DNA of 64,000 nucleotides, taken from contig CM069594.1 of assembly GCA_035771175.1 (NCBI GenBank), forward strand, positions 44,877,534 through 44,941,533, given 5' to 3'. The position numbers and the translations under genes were made by a program. Shown here piece after piece: positions 1 through 10,113 of this stretch (positions are counted from its first letter, which is position 1; every line of letters starts with the position of its first letter). The notes below the pieces were generated by a model, which made no database searches, was not told the DNA's origin, and was given only the letters and a program-made list of their open reading frames with translations. The DNA comes from Paratinospora sagittata. Lineage: Eukaryota > Streptophyta > Magnoliopsida > Ranunculales > Menispermaceae.

Positions 1-598
1 TTCGATGAAAACCTAAGATAACAATAACTCATTAAGTTCAATGATTTTCTTCTAATGATTTCAAAGGTTCGCGATCTCCTTTTGAGTTTCACGATAACCT
101 ATGTTATATTTTCAAGTTCCAACCCAAGGTACCCTCTTTTGGAGCATCTACCTCAAGTCTATGATCATCTAATCCATGATCAAGGGATCAAAAGCATTAA
201 ACCCCAAAAAATATAAATAAACTAGAAAACTTCATTAATAATAATCAAACAATGAAAACTAAGACATAATATCGAGTTTGGATCAATTAACCGTCTAGAA
301 AAGGGATTTAGTTCATAACTAAAAACATAAAAAAACTAAAAATGGTTTGAACACGAATAAGAACAATGAAAAACTAACTAGAATGGTGTAGAGAATCTTG
401 AATAATCTTAAATCTTGATCTTCTTCTCCTCTTCGCTCCAGCCGTAATCTTCTTGTTCTCCACTCTATTATACTTCCAAAACCCTTTCATAATGTTCTAT
501 TTATATTAAGAAGTCCATAGAAACAAACCATATCTTATTCAGATCTAAATTGGCGAAGTTACAAGCGAAAAACCAAAATTAGCAACTTTCTAAAAATC
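1..598 (-). mobile_element. Athila-type LTR, fragment
   Basis: This stretch aligns by eye with 42121-42660, inside a complete solo LTR (41750-43238). It shares landmarks such as CCAACCCAAGGTACCCTCTT and GATCAAGGGATCAAAAGCAT. The same LTR family occurs at 52068-53453, and a related one forms the LTRs of the element at 10705-18306. By that comparison the LTR reads on the minus strand. Its left part lies outside the window, and its right side is cut by the LTR that starts at 599. It holds no coding sequence. Confidence 0.7.
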
Positions 599-2609
599 TG
601 TAATGCCCGTATGTATGGGTCAAACTTGTACGTTGACCATTACATATTTTCAAGCATATTTGTACATATATACGTATGAACATGACCTAGAATAGTGTAA
701 ATGCAAGTATTTTAAGGCTACTGGTACCCTAGGAGGCTAGTCGTATCATAAAATGCCCAACACTTAGAAAAATTGCAGATTTGGGTGCAGGAAGCGCGCT
801 CCCTAAGCGGAGAAATGCGCTTCTATGGCAAACCAAAGAGCACCATTCTGGAAAGTGTAACGAAGCGCGCTTCCTAAGGGTAGAAGCGCGCTTCTAGGTG
901 GGCCTACAATTTTATTTTAAAAAAATATATTAAGTCGGTGAGGAGGTTTGTGCTGATTTTAAATAGCAAACTCGACTTTTCTAGCTCATGTTGAGCTTGC
1001 TGGATTGAAGATCAAAATCCAAGGTAAGGATTTGTGATTTTGGGTTAAAATTTACTGATTTGAACTCTTCTCTTCATTTTCTTCAACATATGTGACATGC
1101 AAGTGTTTTCCATGGCTAGAAGAAGAGTTGGAAAATGAGGGTTTTGTGCTAGAATTGAATGAGTTGCTGGCTAAAACCATTGTAGATCAATTCCTTGTTG
1201 CTTGGTGAGTATTTTGATGTTAAAAATACTGATTTTCCATGGTTGGAAGTGGGTATTCCAGAAATTATGGGTATAAGTTTTGGGAACCCATTTTCAATGG
1301 TAAACTACTGTGATTAGTTGTGTTTAATGGTTGAAAACTGATCTTGGATGATTGGTGATGATGAATTACAGAAACTGGAACACAGAATGGGTGAATTTCG
1401 GGTTTGGTGATGAGCACAAGTTTGGTACATGTGTTGGAAACTTAGAGTGTTGGGGATGTATTGGTAAGTTGTTTATTAATGAATTGTGATTCATTGGTAA
1501 TCAATTGATTAAATGCTTATGGATGGAATTCATATTTAAGTGTGTTGCAATGTTGAATTGTAGAGAATTGATGTAAAATGAGTATGAACACAAGTGAGGT
1601 GCTCGTGTAGTAATTGTAAAGTTGGTGAATTCGATTAAGTATAGAAATTGTGGACTTGGGCAAAATCTTGTATTTGTGAGTATTTCTAATTTAGTTCTTA
1701 TGTATGACATTGTATTAAATAAACTATGTTTTGATGAATTATGTGCATGTATGATTGCCATGTTGCATTGTCTAATTAATGCATTTAAACTCTTTGATTT
1801 TAACATCGAATATACTTGGACTTACTTGAAGTAAGGGAAGTATATGATCAATTCCAAGGAGGAAAGTTTGTGGACTAGACCTCGGAATGACCAAGAGGAT
1901 GGTTTGTTAAGATGAATTCTCCCTATATATGCATAATAGGGATACAAATTCACTTACTTACCTGAGGGAGAGGATTTTATTTTTATGCATTGTATGATAT
2001 GTATAGAGTGGGGAGCAATGTATTTGAATCATGTATTGATAATTACATTTGAATTGCATATGAGTTTACAATGATGATTTCAATGCCATGTTTTTGTATG
2101 GATGCATATATAATTCCATTATTAGACTACTCACTGAGCTTGCTGTAACTCACCCCACTCCCTTTTTATTATAGGTGTTGATTACAAGGGTAAGGGCAAG
2201 GCTCTAGAGAGTTGATTGAGCTTGTCTCTTTACCATTGTGAGTATGTTGGTTCTATAATTTTGTTTTTGGTATATGTATATATATAACACCAAACTATGT
2301 TTAATGGTTAGTGAGATGTATGAGTGACAAAGATACATGTATAGGATGATGTATATCTTTTAGGGAGACTTGAGATGTGTATAAGTCTTGTGAGAAAGAA
2401 AATGTTTTGTGTACATATCTATGAATGGGTTTGATATAAATGATGATGGTTGATTTGATGAGACTATTAGGTGTTTGTGGAACTTAAAATTTATGGGGAG
2501 GTTCTACTGAAATTTTTAGTTATTTTGTATATTGTCGTATACGCCTAGGTATGATGTATATGGTATTCTGTGTCGGTCATGACGTTAGCTTACGGAGGGG
2601 GTCGTGACA
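599..2609 (+). mobile_element. Gypsy-type LTR, family E, forward copy
   Basis: It starts TGTAATGCCC and ends GGGGGTCGTGACA, the TG...CA form of a plant gypsy LTR. Three relatives are in the window: the inverted copy at 2610-5176, the interrupted copy starting at 10683, and more distantly the LTR at 8815-9926. Around 785-900 lie several GC-rich palindromic motifs of the GAAGCGCGCTTC type. An A/T-rich TTTTAAATAG box near 957 could serve the LTR promoter. Flanking 5-mers (AAATC left, CATTC right) do not form a clean target duplication, so I infer that the insertion history was disturbed. No ORF here is credible. Confidence 0.7.
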
Positions 2610-3118
2610 CATTCACTTTCCAAAACTTGCTAGATTTTCGTCGAAATCCACATCCATCTCCCTCTTTCCAAGTAATAGAACGGGTCTAACCCCTTATTCA
2701 CACCTCAACAAAGGGAGCCTCACGCTCTCATTACTCAATTTCAATTCAATCATTTCAAGGATTGTGTTCCTTGTTAGGACAGTCCAACTGCAAAGTGAGC
2801 TCCTAAACCAATACTCACCTGGGACTAATTGTCACGCCCTGGGTTGCACAGCGTGCCCCCTACCCAGACGCGGGCGCATCCCCTCGGGGCGAACGCCTAG
2901 CCATAGTACCACATAATATTGTCTCCTGGCCACCCGGCGCACGGATCGCAACCACCCTTTGTCCCTACTATTCACTCATGAATAGTAGGGACAAAGGGTG
3001 GTTGCGATCCGTGCGCCGGGTGGCCAGGAGACAATATTATGTGGTACTATGGCTAGGCGTTCGCCCCGAGGGGGTGCGCCCGCGTTTGGGTAGGGGGCAC
3101 GCTGTGCAACCCAGGGCG

Positions 3119-3158
3119 TGACAAAAAGGCCTTATGTATACATAAGGCCTTTTTGTCA
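3119..3158. repeat. Perfect 40-bp palindrome joining units 1 and 2
   Basis: The sequence is TGACAAAAAGGCCTTATGTA followed exactly by its reverse complement. The outer TGACA/TGTCA bases belong to the ends of the flanking hairpin units. The inner 30 bp (3124-3153) is the linker between them. An identical copy lies at 3625-3664, and half of it survives at 6993-7007. Confidence 0.95.
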
Positions 3159-3320
3159 AACCCTGGGTTGCACAGCGTGCCCCCTACCCAGACGCGGGCG
3201 CACTCCCACCGCAGCAGGAGCGAACGCCTAGCCATAGTACCACATAATATTGTCTCCTGGCCACCCGGCGCACTGATCGCAACCACCCTTTGTCCCTACT
3301 ATTCACTCATGAATAGTAAA

Positions 3321-3470
3321 GGGCCTCCCCCAGAATCGAACTCAAGACCTCCCTTAAGGAGTCTAATTTCGCATTCTGAGTAGCCACTGAACCATTGGCT
3401 CAGTGGTTACTCAGAATGCGAAATTAGACTCCTTAAGGGAGGTCAGGAGTTCGATTCTGGGGGAGGCCCT
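3321..3470. repeat. Palindromic core of two head-to-head tRNA-like halves
   Basis: The right half, starting near 3393, has TGGCTCAGTGG at 3396-3406, which fits a Pol III box A. GAGTTCGATTCT near 3447-3458 is close to the box B consensus. The half ends GGGGGAGGCCC. The left half is its near-exact reverse complement, so box pairs point outward on both strands. No full tRNA cloverleaf forms: the T-stem pairs poorly, and I could not find a credible anticodon arm. It is therefore called a tRNA-like or SINE-like segment, not a tRNA gene. Equivalent cores lie at about 6672-6815 and 30268-30420. Confidence 0.7.
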
Positions 3471-3624
3471 TTACTATTCATGAGTGAATAGTAGGGACAA
3501 AGGGTGGTTGCGATCCGTGCGCCGGGTGGCCAGGAAACAATATTATGTGGTACTATGGCTAGGCGTTCGCCCCGAGGGGGTGCGCCCGCGTCTGGGTAGG
3601 GGGCACGCTGTGCAAATCAGGGCG

Positions 3625-3664
3625 TGACAAAAAGGCCTTATGTATACATAAGGCCTTTTTGTCA
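3625..3664. repeat. Perfect 40-bp palindrome joining units 2 and 3
   Basis: This is the same sequence as at 3119-3158, with the 30-bp linker at 3630-3659. Identical linkers between three hairpin units show that the array has a regular repeat structure and did not arise from unrelated insertions. Confidence 0.95.
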
Positions 3665-5176
3665 CGCCCTGGGTTGCACAGCGTGCCCCCTACCCAGACA
3701 CGGGCACACTCCCACCGCAGTAGGAGCGAACCCCTAGCCATAGTACCACATAATATTGTCTTCTGGCCACCCGATGCACGGATCGCAACCACCCTTTGTC
3801 CCTACTATTCACTCATGAATAGTAGGGACAAAGGGTGGTTGCGATCGTGCGCCGGGTGGCCAGGAGACAATATTATGTGGTACTATGGCTAGGCGTTCGC
3901 TCCTGCTGCGGTGGGAGTGCGCCCACGTCTGGGTAGGGGGCACGCTGTGCAACCCAGGGCGTGACACTAATTCCCAATGAAATGAATTCATGTTTTAACT
4001 TGTCCTTGCAAGTCTAACATGCATTGTTTTCTAAAGCATTTCATGAATGAAATTTAATACAAGAAACAGTCAAACACATAACATGCTTACATTGAAATCA
4101 TTTTATATCTACAATGCATTATAAGGAAACCAAGACAAGGAAAATACTCACAATGTACAGTGTATAGTTATCACAAGCTCACTTTCTACATAGCCACTAT
4201 GAAGTAGCTCACCAAATTCACGGAAAACTCATTGAAGTTTTTACAAAGAATTTTCAATCAATCACAATTCTACACAAGTAGCTTACTTGTGTGCACATTC
4301 CAAATCATCAATTCTTCTTCTCTTGTACAAACTTCTGCAATTACAATTACCAATTCACATTTAATTATAATCTAACCATAATCTACATTAAACCATACAA
4401 AAATATCACTCAAACAGTTCACAAAACTCTTAGCTATTTCAACACAACAAGGTTGGAAGAACTCCATTTTCAACCGTCAATTTTCATCAATTTAACATGC
4501 CATAGACATAAAATTCAGCAAGGGATCACTTACCTATAATTTCATACAATAACTGCTCAATTTTCAGCTCAAACCCTCATTTCCCAATCCTCCAAACTAA
4601 CGGTAAAAATTTAGCTTTTTCACATATGTTGCACAAGTCGAAGAGAGGAATTGAAATTTGAAATTTTTAGCTAGCAAAGATCAATCCTTACAATGGATTT
4701 CATCAACCCTAGCCTTTCCTCTTCTTCCCCTTTCGTTTCCTTTCTTTTCTCCAGCTGCAGCAACCTCAAATGTTCTGAAATAATCGAGAATTTTCTTTAA
4801 AACACGCACAAACTGCCTCACCGACCATTTAAAAAAAATTATCAGAACACCGAGGAGTGCGCTTCTCCTTCTCAGGAGCACGTTTCTCAATTCCTTGAAA
4901 CAAAATTTTTCTCTGGAAACCCGTGCGGCGCATCTCTAAAAATCCCAGAAAACTATCTCTCGGGTTTCACCTCAAGAGCGCACTTTTCAACATGCAGGGT
5001 GAAAATTTCACTGTCACATTCTAAATGCTATGTCTAGGGTCCAAAAGTACATATTACCCTAGAATACGCCTAATTACCCTAGTATAAAGCCAGTAAGTAT
5101 GTATACGCATATAAATACGTCTGACAATATGTACAAGTCAACGTTCATGTTTGACTCAACATTATGGGGTGTTATG

Positions 5177-5418
5177 TAAGTCATTAATTACTTTAATTAT
5201 TGCTAGATTAATCCCTTAGACAACTCAAAACCGGCTTAGGATTCGAAGGGTCTTTGGCCCGTACCATACCGGTGCTCCATATGATAGCTTATTTTCCTTC
5301 TTTCTCGCTTACATGTTTGAGGTACCTAGTACGCAGGTAGATAGCTTGAAGTGATTCCAGATCAACATGTTCCCTCTACATCATCATATTTTAGTGATGG
5401 TCAAATCTTGCACCAACA
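5177..5418 (+). mobile_element. 3' end of a Tat-like gypsy 5' LTR
   Basis: This non-coding stretch ends TTGCACCAACA, directly before a primer-site-like sequence and then a Tat-type gag. I infer that it is the tail of the 5' LTR, truncated on its left at the junction with the inverted E copy. Only the right boundary is supported. Confidence 0.55.
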
Positions 5419-5437
5419 TTTGATGTTGTCTGTGGGG
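5419..5437 (+). other. Degenerate primer-binding site of the Tat-like element
   Basis: TTTGATGTTGTCTGTGGGG follows the presumed LTR end. Tat-group elements typically have TTTGGCGCCGTCTGTGGGG here. All differences are transitions (G to A, C to T), as expected from deamination of methylated cytosines. Confidence 0.55.
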
Positions 5438-5471
5438 TACGACCCTTTGAGCCAAGATTAGCTTGTCCATT

Positions 5472-6496
5472 ATGAGCCAGGAGGCAGACTCCCAACTTAA
5501 CTTGGAACCACCAACCTCTCCCATGGTACCCCGAGTTAGGTGAGGAAGACCTCCTTTGAACCTAGAGCGTAGCTCAACCTAGAAGCAGAGAGCTCGACTG
5601 AGCAGCATTAAGAAGAATGTGGAGACGATTCCCCAGATCGTGCTAAACCAACAACAAACATTGAGGAAAGCACTTCCCCTTTGACCACCTCAAAACATCC
5701 AACCTCAGAAGGATGAAGTGAGAAAATGTTGGAGTGTCAGCTCGAAACCGAGAATAGTTGGGAGCCAAGGGGAACCTCGACTTAGATCCAACCGCAAGTC
5801 TTTATCATTTGGAGACCTGCATCATTCTCTAGATGCTAAAAAAAATATTTAGTGCTCAAAATCCGCCCACCCCACGTTGGTCTAGGAGGAAGAGAAAAAC
5901 AACAGGTAGCTTCTCCGCCAGGTCAGTACCTAAGAGGTCGTCCCAATCAAGGTGTACTGAATCCTCCTAGTCGAGCAGAGGGGGTCCAACAAAACACTGC
6001 AAGGAGTATAAAGAGTTACCGTCTTCATTTATGGAAGAGATCCTCCAAGCGCCCCTACCATAGAACATCAAAACAACTAAGGTAGGAAGGTATGAAAGAA
6101 AGCGAGATCCTAGAGACCACATCTAGAACTACAAGTCCTGGATAGAGTTCAAGGGCTATGACGATTCAACTATGTGTAAAGGATTCCAAATCACCCTAAG
6201 CGGGCTAGCTCGAAAGTGGTATTACAAACTACGACCTGGCTCGACCTACTCCTTGAACCACCTCTGCCATGAGTTTTTTGAGCACTTCGTAAGGCAAAAG
6301 GAGAGAGAGAGAGAGGCCGACAAATAACCTACTGGCGATCATGCAAAAATAAGGGGAAAGCTTGAAGGACTACCTAGCACACTTCAATGTTGAGGCCATA
6401 TAGGTGGATGATTTTGATGACAACACATCCTTGACAACATGTGTAGCAGAGCTCCGAGCTGGTAGGTTCCACTATTCCCTTGGCAAGAAACTCGAA
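5472..6496 (+). pseudogene. Tat-like Ty3/gypsy gag, N-terminal part
   Basis: Gag is the capsid-like structural protein of the retrotransposon. The probable start is the ATG at 5472 (MSQEADSQLN), about 35 bases after the primer-site-like sequence, but a stop follows within about 25 codons. The recognisable part is at about 6110-6440. It reads in pieces as SWIEFKGYDD, FQITLSGLARKWYYKLRPGS, LCHEFFEHFV and an acidic/basic GEREREADK-like stretch, which matches the plant Retrotrans_gag core (aromatic WY motif, then a helix ending in F-x-x-x-F). Several stops and frameshifts break it. A short GA-rich run sits at 6301-6322. The palindromic element at 6497 splits the gene, and gag resumes at 7256. Confidence 0.75.
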
Positions 6497-7255
6497 TGTC
6501 ACACCATGGGTTGCACAGCGTGCCCCCTACCCAGGTGTGGGCGCACCCCCTTGGGGCGAACGCCAGCCATTATGGATCCATAATATTGTCCTATCCCGGT
6601 ACAGCCACCGCCACACAAGGACGTCTCTTGTACACGAGATCATTTGTCCCCACTATTCACTGATGAATAGTGCCCCCAAAATCGAACTCAAAACCTCCCT
6701 TAAGGAGTCTGATTTCGCATTCTGAGTAGCCACTGAACCATTGGCTTAGTGGTTACTAGGAATGCGAAATCAGACTCCTTAAGGGAGGTCTCGAGTTCGA
6801 TTCCTAGGGAGGCCCTGCACTATTCATCAGTGAATAATGGGGACAAATGATCCCGTGTACAAGAGACGTCCTTGTGTGGTGGTGGTTGTACCGGGATGGG
6901 ACAATATTATGGATCCATAATGGCTGTGTTCGCCCCGAGGGGGTGTGCCCACACCTGGGTAGGGGGCACGCTGTGCAACCCAGGGTGTAACAAAAAGGCT
7001 TTATGTATGGCTCAGTGGTTATTAGGAATGTGAAATCAGACTCCTTAAGGGAGGTCTTGAGTTCGATTCCTAGGGAGGCCCTGCGCTATTCATGAATAGT
7101 GGGGACAAATGATCCCGGGTACAAGAGACGTCCTTGTGTAGCGGTGCCTGTACCAGGATGGGACAATATTATGGATCCATAATGGCTGGCGTTTGCCCCG
7201 AGGGGGTGCGCCCACACCTGGGTAGGGGGCACGCTGTGCAACCCAGGGTGTGACA
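6497..7255. mobile_element. Compound palindromic element, copy 2 (one full and one half unit)
   Basis: Left end TGTCACACCATGGGTTGCAC; right end GGGTTG-type inverse closing in GTGTGACA. The flanking 5-mers TCGAA (6492-6496) and TTGAA (7256-7260) differ by one C/T change. Unit 1 (6497-6992) has two arms and a palindromic core. Next come 15 bases of the linker (6993-7007), exactly half of the 30-bp palindrome, and then a partial unit (7008-7255) that starts at the core midpoint (TGGCTCAGTGG) and keeps only the right half. The arm modules (GGATCCATAATATTGTCC, then a GGACGTCTCTTGTAC stretch) differ from those of copy 1, while tips and core match. It interrupts the Tat-like gag. Confidence 0.85.
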
Positions 7256-8524
7256 TTGAACCTATAAGAAGCTCCTACACCGAGCTGAGAAGTTCTTTGA
7301 CACTGATGAGCAGAGTAATGAAAAGTGTGAAAAGGATTAACCAACTAAGGATTCAAATAAGAGCAAGAAGAGGAAAAAAGATGAACAAAAAAAGCTAAGA
7401 AAAAACCATCGAGGTAGTAAGAGGTCAGAGTATGGTCATCGAGACCAGAGGGGTGGGATGATGCCCCAAGGCATGTACACTGGCTACACACCCTTGAACA
7501 CTTCTAGGGAATAGGTTATGCTCAAGATCCAAGATAGGGACTATGTATGCTGGCCCGAAAAGCTACAAACATTGCGAATTAGAGGGATAAGAAAAAATAT
7601 TGCAGATACCACCGAGACCATGATCATAATACCAACAAGTGTTATGATCTCAAGGAAGAGATCAAAATCCTAATTTGTAAAGGTCATCTCAAGGAGTATG
7701 TCAAGGACTCAAACTAGAGAAGAGCAAAAGCGCCCGAAAAGAGGAGAGTAAGATAAGAAGATAAGGACCATCTTTGGAGGAGACTTGACCAAAACCTCCA
7801 AACAAGCTTTGAAAGCTTATGTCCGTGAAGCCAGGCTGAAAGTCTTGAGCTTAGGGTTCCGACCAATGAAGCAGGGGAGGAGTGATTTCGCAATCACTTT
7901 CATGGAAGATGAGGTGCAGGGCATACTCTGACCATATGCAGATGTTTTCGTCATTGCTATAAATGTAGGCAACTACAAAGTCCATCGGATGCTAGTCAAC
8001 AACGGGAGCTCAACAAACATATTGTACTAGTCAGCCTTTGAGAAGCTTGGACTTTACAAGGGAGCAGCTCAGCCTGATCCATGTTCCACTTATTGGGTTC
8101 CCAAGAGACGAAGTTATGCCGGAAGGTCGAATTATACTTCCTATGACAACATGGGATTTCGATAACAAAGTCACGATTATGACAAACTTCCTAGTAGTTA
8201 AGTGCCACACAACATACAATGTTATCATAACCACTTCTCAATAACTTAAGAGTTGTGGTGTCAATATACCACACTTAAGTTCCCAATAGAACGAGGTGTA
8301 GGTGTGGTGAAGGGGAACCAGGAAAAGCCACGGGAATATTATGCTACAACAATGAAAAGGAAGTCAAGTCAGACCAAAAACCTCAAAATGTCAAAAGAAA
8401 GGCTTATGAAGCTAGAAGTATTGACCAGTTACGACCTTGACCAGAGAGAAGCTATACCAGAACATGAAGCCCAGACGAGTGGAAAGAGGTGCAGATCACT
8501 GAAGATCCAACTAAGATTGTGAAG
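7256..8524 (+). pseudogene. Tat-like gag C-terminus and aspartic protease
   Basis: This continues the polyprotein after the palindromic insertion. A lysine-rich stretch at about 7330-7420 is followed by YTPLNTSRE-like and DYVCWPEKL, then a degraded zinc-knuckle-like [20 protein letters not shown] (about 7600-7660). Next come IRTIFGGDL and SKQALKAYVREARL, standard markers upstream of Tat-group protease. The protease is at about 7975-8240: VNNGSSTNILY, where N replaces the catalytic Asp of the family's VDNGSSADILY, so it is probably dead. EGVGVVKGNQ-type sequence (ERGVGVVKGNQEKPREYY) then leads toward RT. Multiple stops and frame changes are present. The role in a live element would be maturation of Gag-Pol. 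Confidence 0.8.
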
Positions 8525-8814
8525 GTGGGAATTAGGATGAGCTCAGAACTCTCTGACCAGTTAATCAATGTGTCGTGAGAACACAATGACATCTTTACCT
8601 GGTCTCACGAGGACATGCATCGTATTTCATTGTCTCAACGTTAACCATACGCGAAGCTAGTGAGACAAAATGGAAGAGCTCTTAGTTTGGAAAGGGCACA
8701 AGGCTTACGAGAAGAAGTCGAAAAGCTTTTGGCAGCTCAATTCATCAGGGAAGTGTTTTACTCTGATTGGTTGACCAATGTGGTTATGGTGAAAAAGCCA
8801 AATGGGAAGTGGCG
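8525..8814 (+). pseudogene. Tat-like reverse transcriptase, N-terminal fragment
   Basis: DIFTWSHEDMHRISL at about 8587-8635 matches the family's FAWSHEDMPGI linker. EEVEKLLAAQFIREVFYSDW and LTNVVMVKKPNGKWRV follow, the start of the gypsy RT palm. The open stretch ends exactly where the next LTR begins (8815), so the catalytic YxDD region is absent. The rest of this element is not found elsewhere in the window. Confidence 0.85.
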
Positions 8815-9926
8815 TGTACCACCCCGTACTGTTAGTGGGACCCTATCTTTGACTGGTATGTATCGTAAGCCGTATTTATATGTGTATATATGCGTATGTG
8901 TACATTTTATGTCCTTTTTTATTTTTTAGGGATTTGGGGTTGTGTGCCAATGTCGTAGGAGTATTGAAACCATAGGTGTGGACATTAGGGTGAAAAATAT
9001 GCAAAAATTCTCATTATGGGCACTAGGAGAGCAGTGTGCTCCTCGTAAACGAAAAAATCATTCTAAGGCTTTATCAAACTATTCTTAAGCAATCTTTGAT
9101 GCAAATGAAGTAAAATTGTTTGTAAGGTCTAACCAATTTTTGAGCCTAATGTTTTACATTTTATATTGATTGATTTGTATTTCTTGAGCTTTATTGTAAT
9201 TGTCCTAATTGTTAAGAACAAACACTTACTAGTTTATCTCTTTGGTTTGATTTTAGTTGAAACAAACCGAGTTAAGTGATTGTGAATCACTTGTGATTCG
9301 AGGGTTGAAATCAAGGTCTAGTTTGACCCTTAATCTTGAAAAGAGTTTATAGGCTTATCCTTAGCCAGAAAAAAGATAGGTTTTCTTTGAACTTCTAAAA
9401 AAAACATTTGTAACGGTATGATTTACACCCTTGACGTGAATTTGAGATAGTGTAATCCTAGAGAAGGTTTCTCTAGGTGGGGATGTGGGAAAAGGTTTTT
9501 CAAACCACGTAAAAATTCTTGGGTCTTTGCATTTAAATTCTACATTTTACTATTGTACATGATCTATTTGAAAAAAATACCTCAACCAATTGAAGGATAT
9601 CATAAGATAGGTTTAAAATTGACTTAATTGGCCAAAACATCCAATTCACCCCCCTCTTGGGTGTCCAACATAACTATCACTATATGTAGAATGGTATGCA
9701 TATGGTGTGACATGAGTGGTTTTGCGGTTATGAATAAGATATGTTATCTTGTGAAATGATGAATATATGAAATGCGAAATTACAAGTATTTGATGTTGAT
9801 GACATATAAGGTACATACTGACTATGTGTATAGTCATGTAGGCTTATTTGGGTTCCAATTATGTTTGTATTAATGGGTAATTGAGATTCTGAGTCAGTCG
9901 TGATGTTTGTGAAAGGAGTCGTGACA
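8815..9926 (+). mobile_element. 5' LTR of a second gypsy element
   Basis: It starts TGTACCACCCCGTACTG inside the RT of the Tat-like element and ends GGAGTCGTGACA just before an initiator-Met primer site. The end resembles that of family E (2596-2609), as does the AGGAGAGCAGTGTGCTCCT motif near 9028. A piece of an unrelated SIRE-like LTR (about 9050-9670) is embedded. The partner LTR is not in the window, so no target duplication can be tested. Confidence 0.75.
9050..9670 (+). mobile_element. Truncated SIRE-like LTR fragment inside the gypsy LTR
   Basis: It ends in CACCCCCCTCTTGGGTGTCCAACA, the copia LTR end also seen at about 43430-43454. Upstream it carries TTGGTTTGATTTTAGTTGAA..., GATAGTGTAATCCTAGAGAA and the CTTATCCTTAGCCAGAAAA motif, in the same order as 41400-41745. 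Its left edge is fuzzy and lacks a TG start, so it is truncated. Confidence 0.6.
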
Positions 9927-9930
9927 ACCT

Positions 9931-9942
9931 TGGTATCAAAGC
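9931..9942 (+). other. Primer-binding site, initiator tRNA-Met type
   Basis: TGGTATCAAAGC lies four bases after the LTR end at 9926. The consensus complementary to plant initiator tRNA-Met is TGGTATCAGAGC, one base different. This confirms that 8815-9926 is the 5' LTR of a plus-strand element. Confidence 0.85.
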
Positions 9943-10113
9943 ATTAGGTTGAAAAAGCCTTAAAAACTAAAAGCCTTACTATATTATGTCTGTTTGTATT
10001 AGGTTAAAATGGGTAGATATGTATTCATAAGAAAATATTTATCCATTGTATATTATTACTTCTCTGTTGGTGCCTAATTACCTCCATGTGTAAATTCTCA
10101 AGTTGTAATTGAG

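Larger units (their letters stand above)
2830..3966. mobile_element. Compound palindromic element, copy 1 (three hairpin units)
   Basis: Both ends read TGTCACGCCCTGGGTTGCAC in inverted orientation, flanked by a perfect 5-bp duplication CTAAT (2825-2829 and 3967-3971). There are three self-complementary units: 2830-3123, 3154-3629 and 3660-3966. Units 1 and 3 are simple hairpins closing at ACTATTCACTCATGAATAGT. Unit 2 carries an extra 150-bp palindromic core (3321-3470). The units are separated by the same 30-bp perfect palindrome at 3124-3153 and 3630-3659. No transposase or other ORF is present. TG...CA ends with a 5-bp duplication are the signature of LTR-type integration, so the units may be tiny palindromic LTRs. 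The alternative is a foldback DNA transposon. The class is not settled. Confidence 0.85.
2610..5176 (-). mobile_element. Gypsy-type LTR, family E, inverted copy with nested palindromic element
   Basis: The right end reads GGGGTGTTATG. Its reverse complement resembles the family E start TGTAACACCCCATA, followed by the same TTGACTTGTACATAT-like stretch seen at 630-660 and 18320-18370. The GC-rich motif block is present in reverse at about 4850-4990. The left edge lacks the expected LTR end and abuts the forward E copy at 2609/2610. A 1137-bp palindromic element (2830-3966) sits inside with a perfect CTAAT duplication. Short ORFs here, for example at 4681-4890, are chance readings of LTR sequence. 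Confidence 0.65.

Noticed and set aside
3396..3470. Functional tRNA gene
   Set aside because: Only box A and B fit. The T-stem pairs poorly, no anticodon arm is convincing, and it is half of a palindrome.
2830..3966. Protein-coding ORFs of 60-77 codons on both strands
   Set aside because: They arise because an inverted repeat gives the same reading on both strands. No start context or family match.
2830..3966. CRISPR-like array
   Set aside because: Repeats are large inverted units with two identical linkers, not short direct repeats with unique spacers, and the DNA is plant nuclear.
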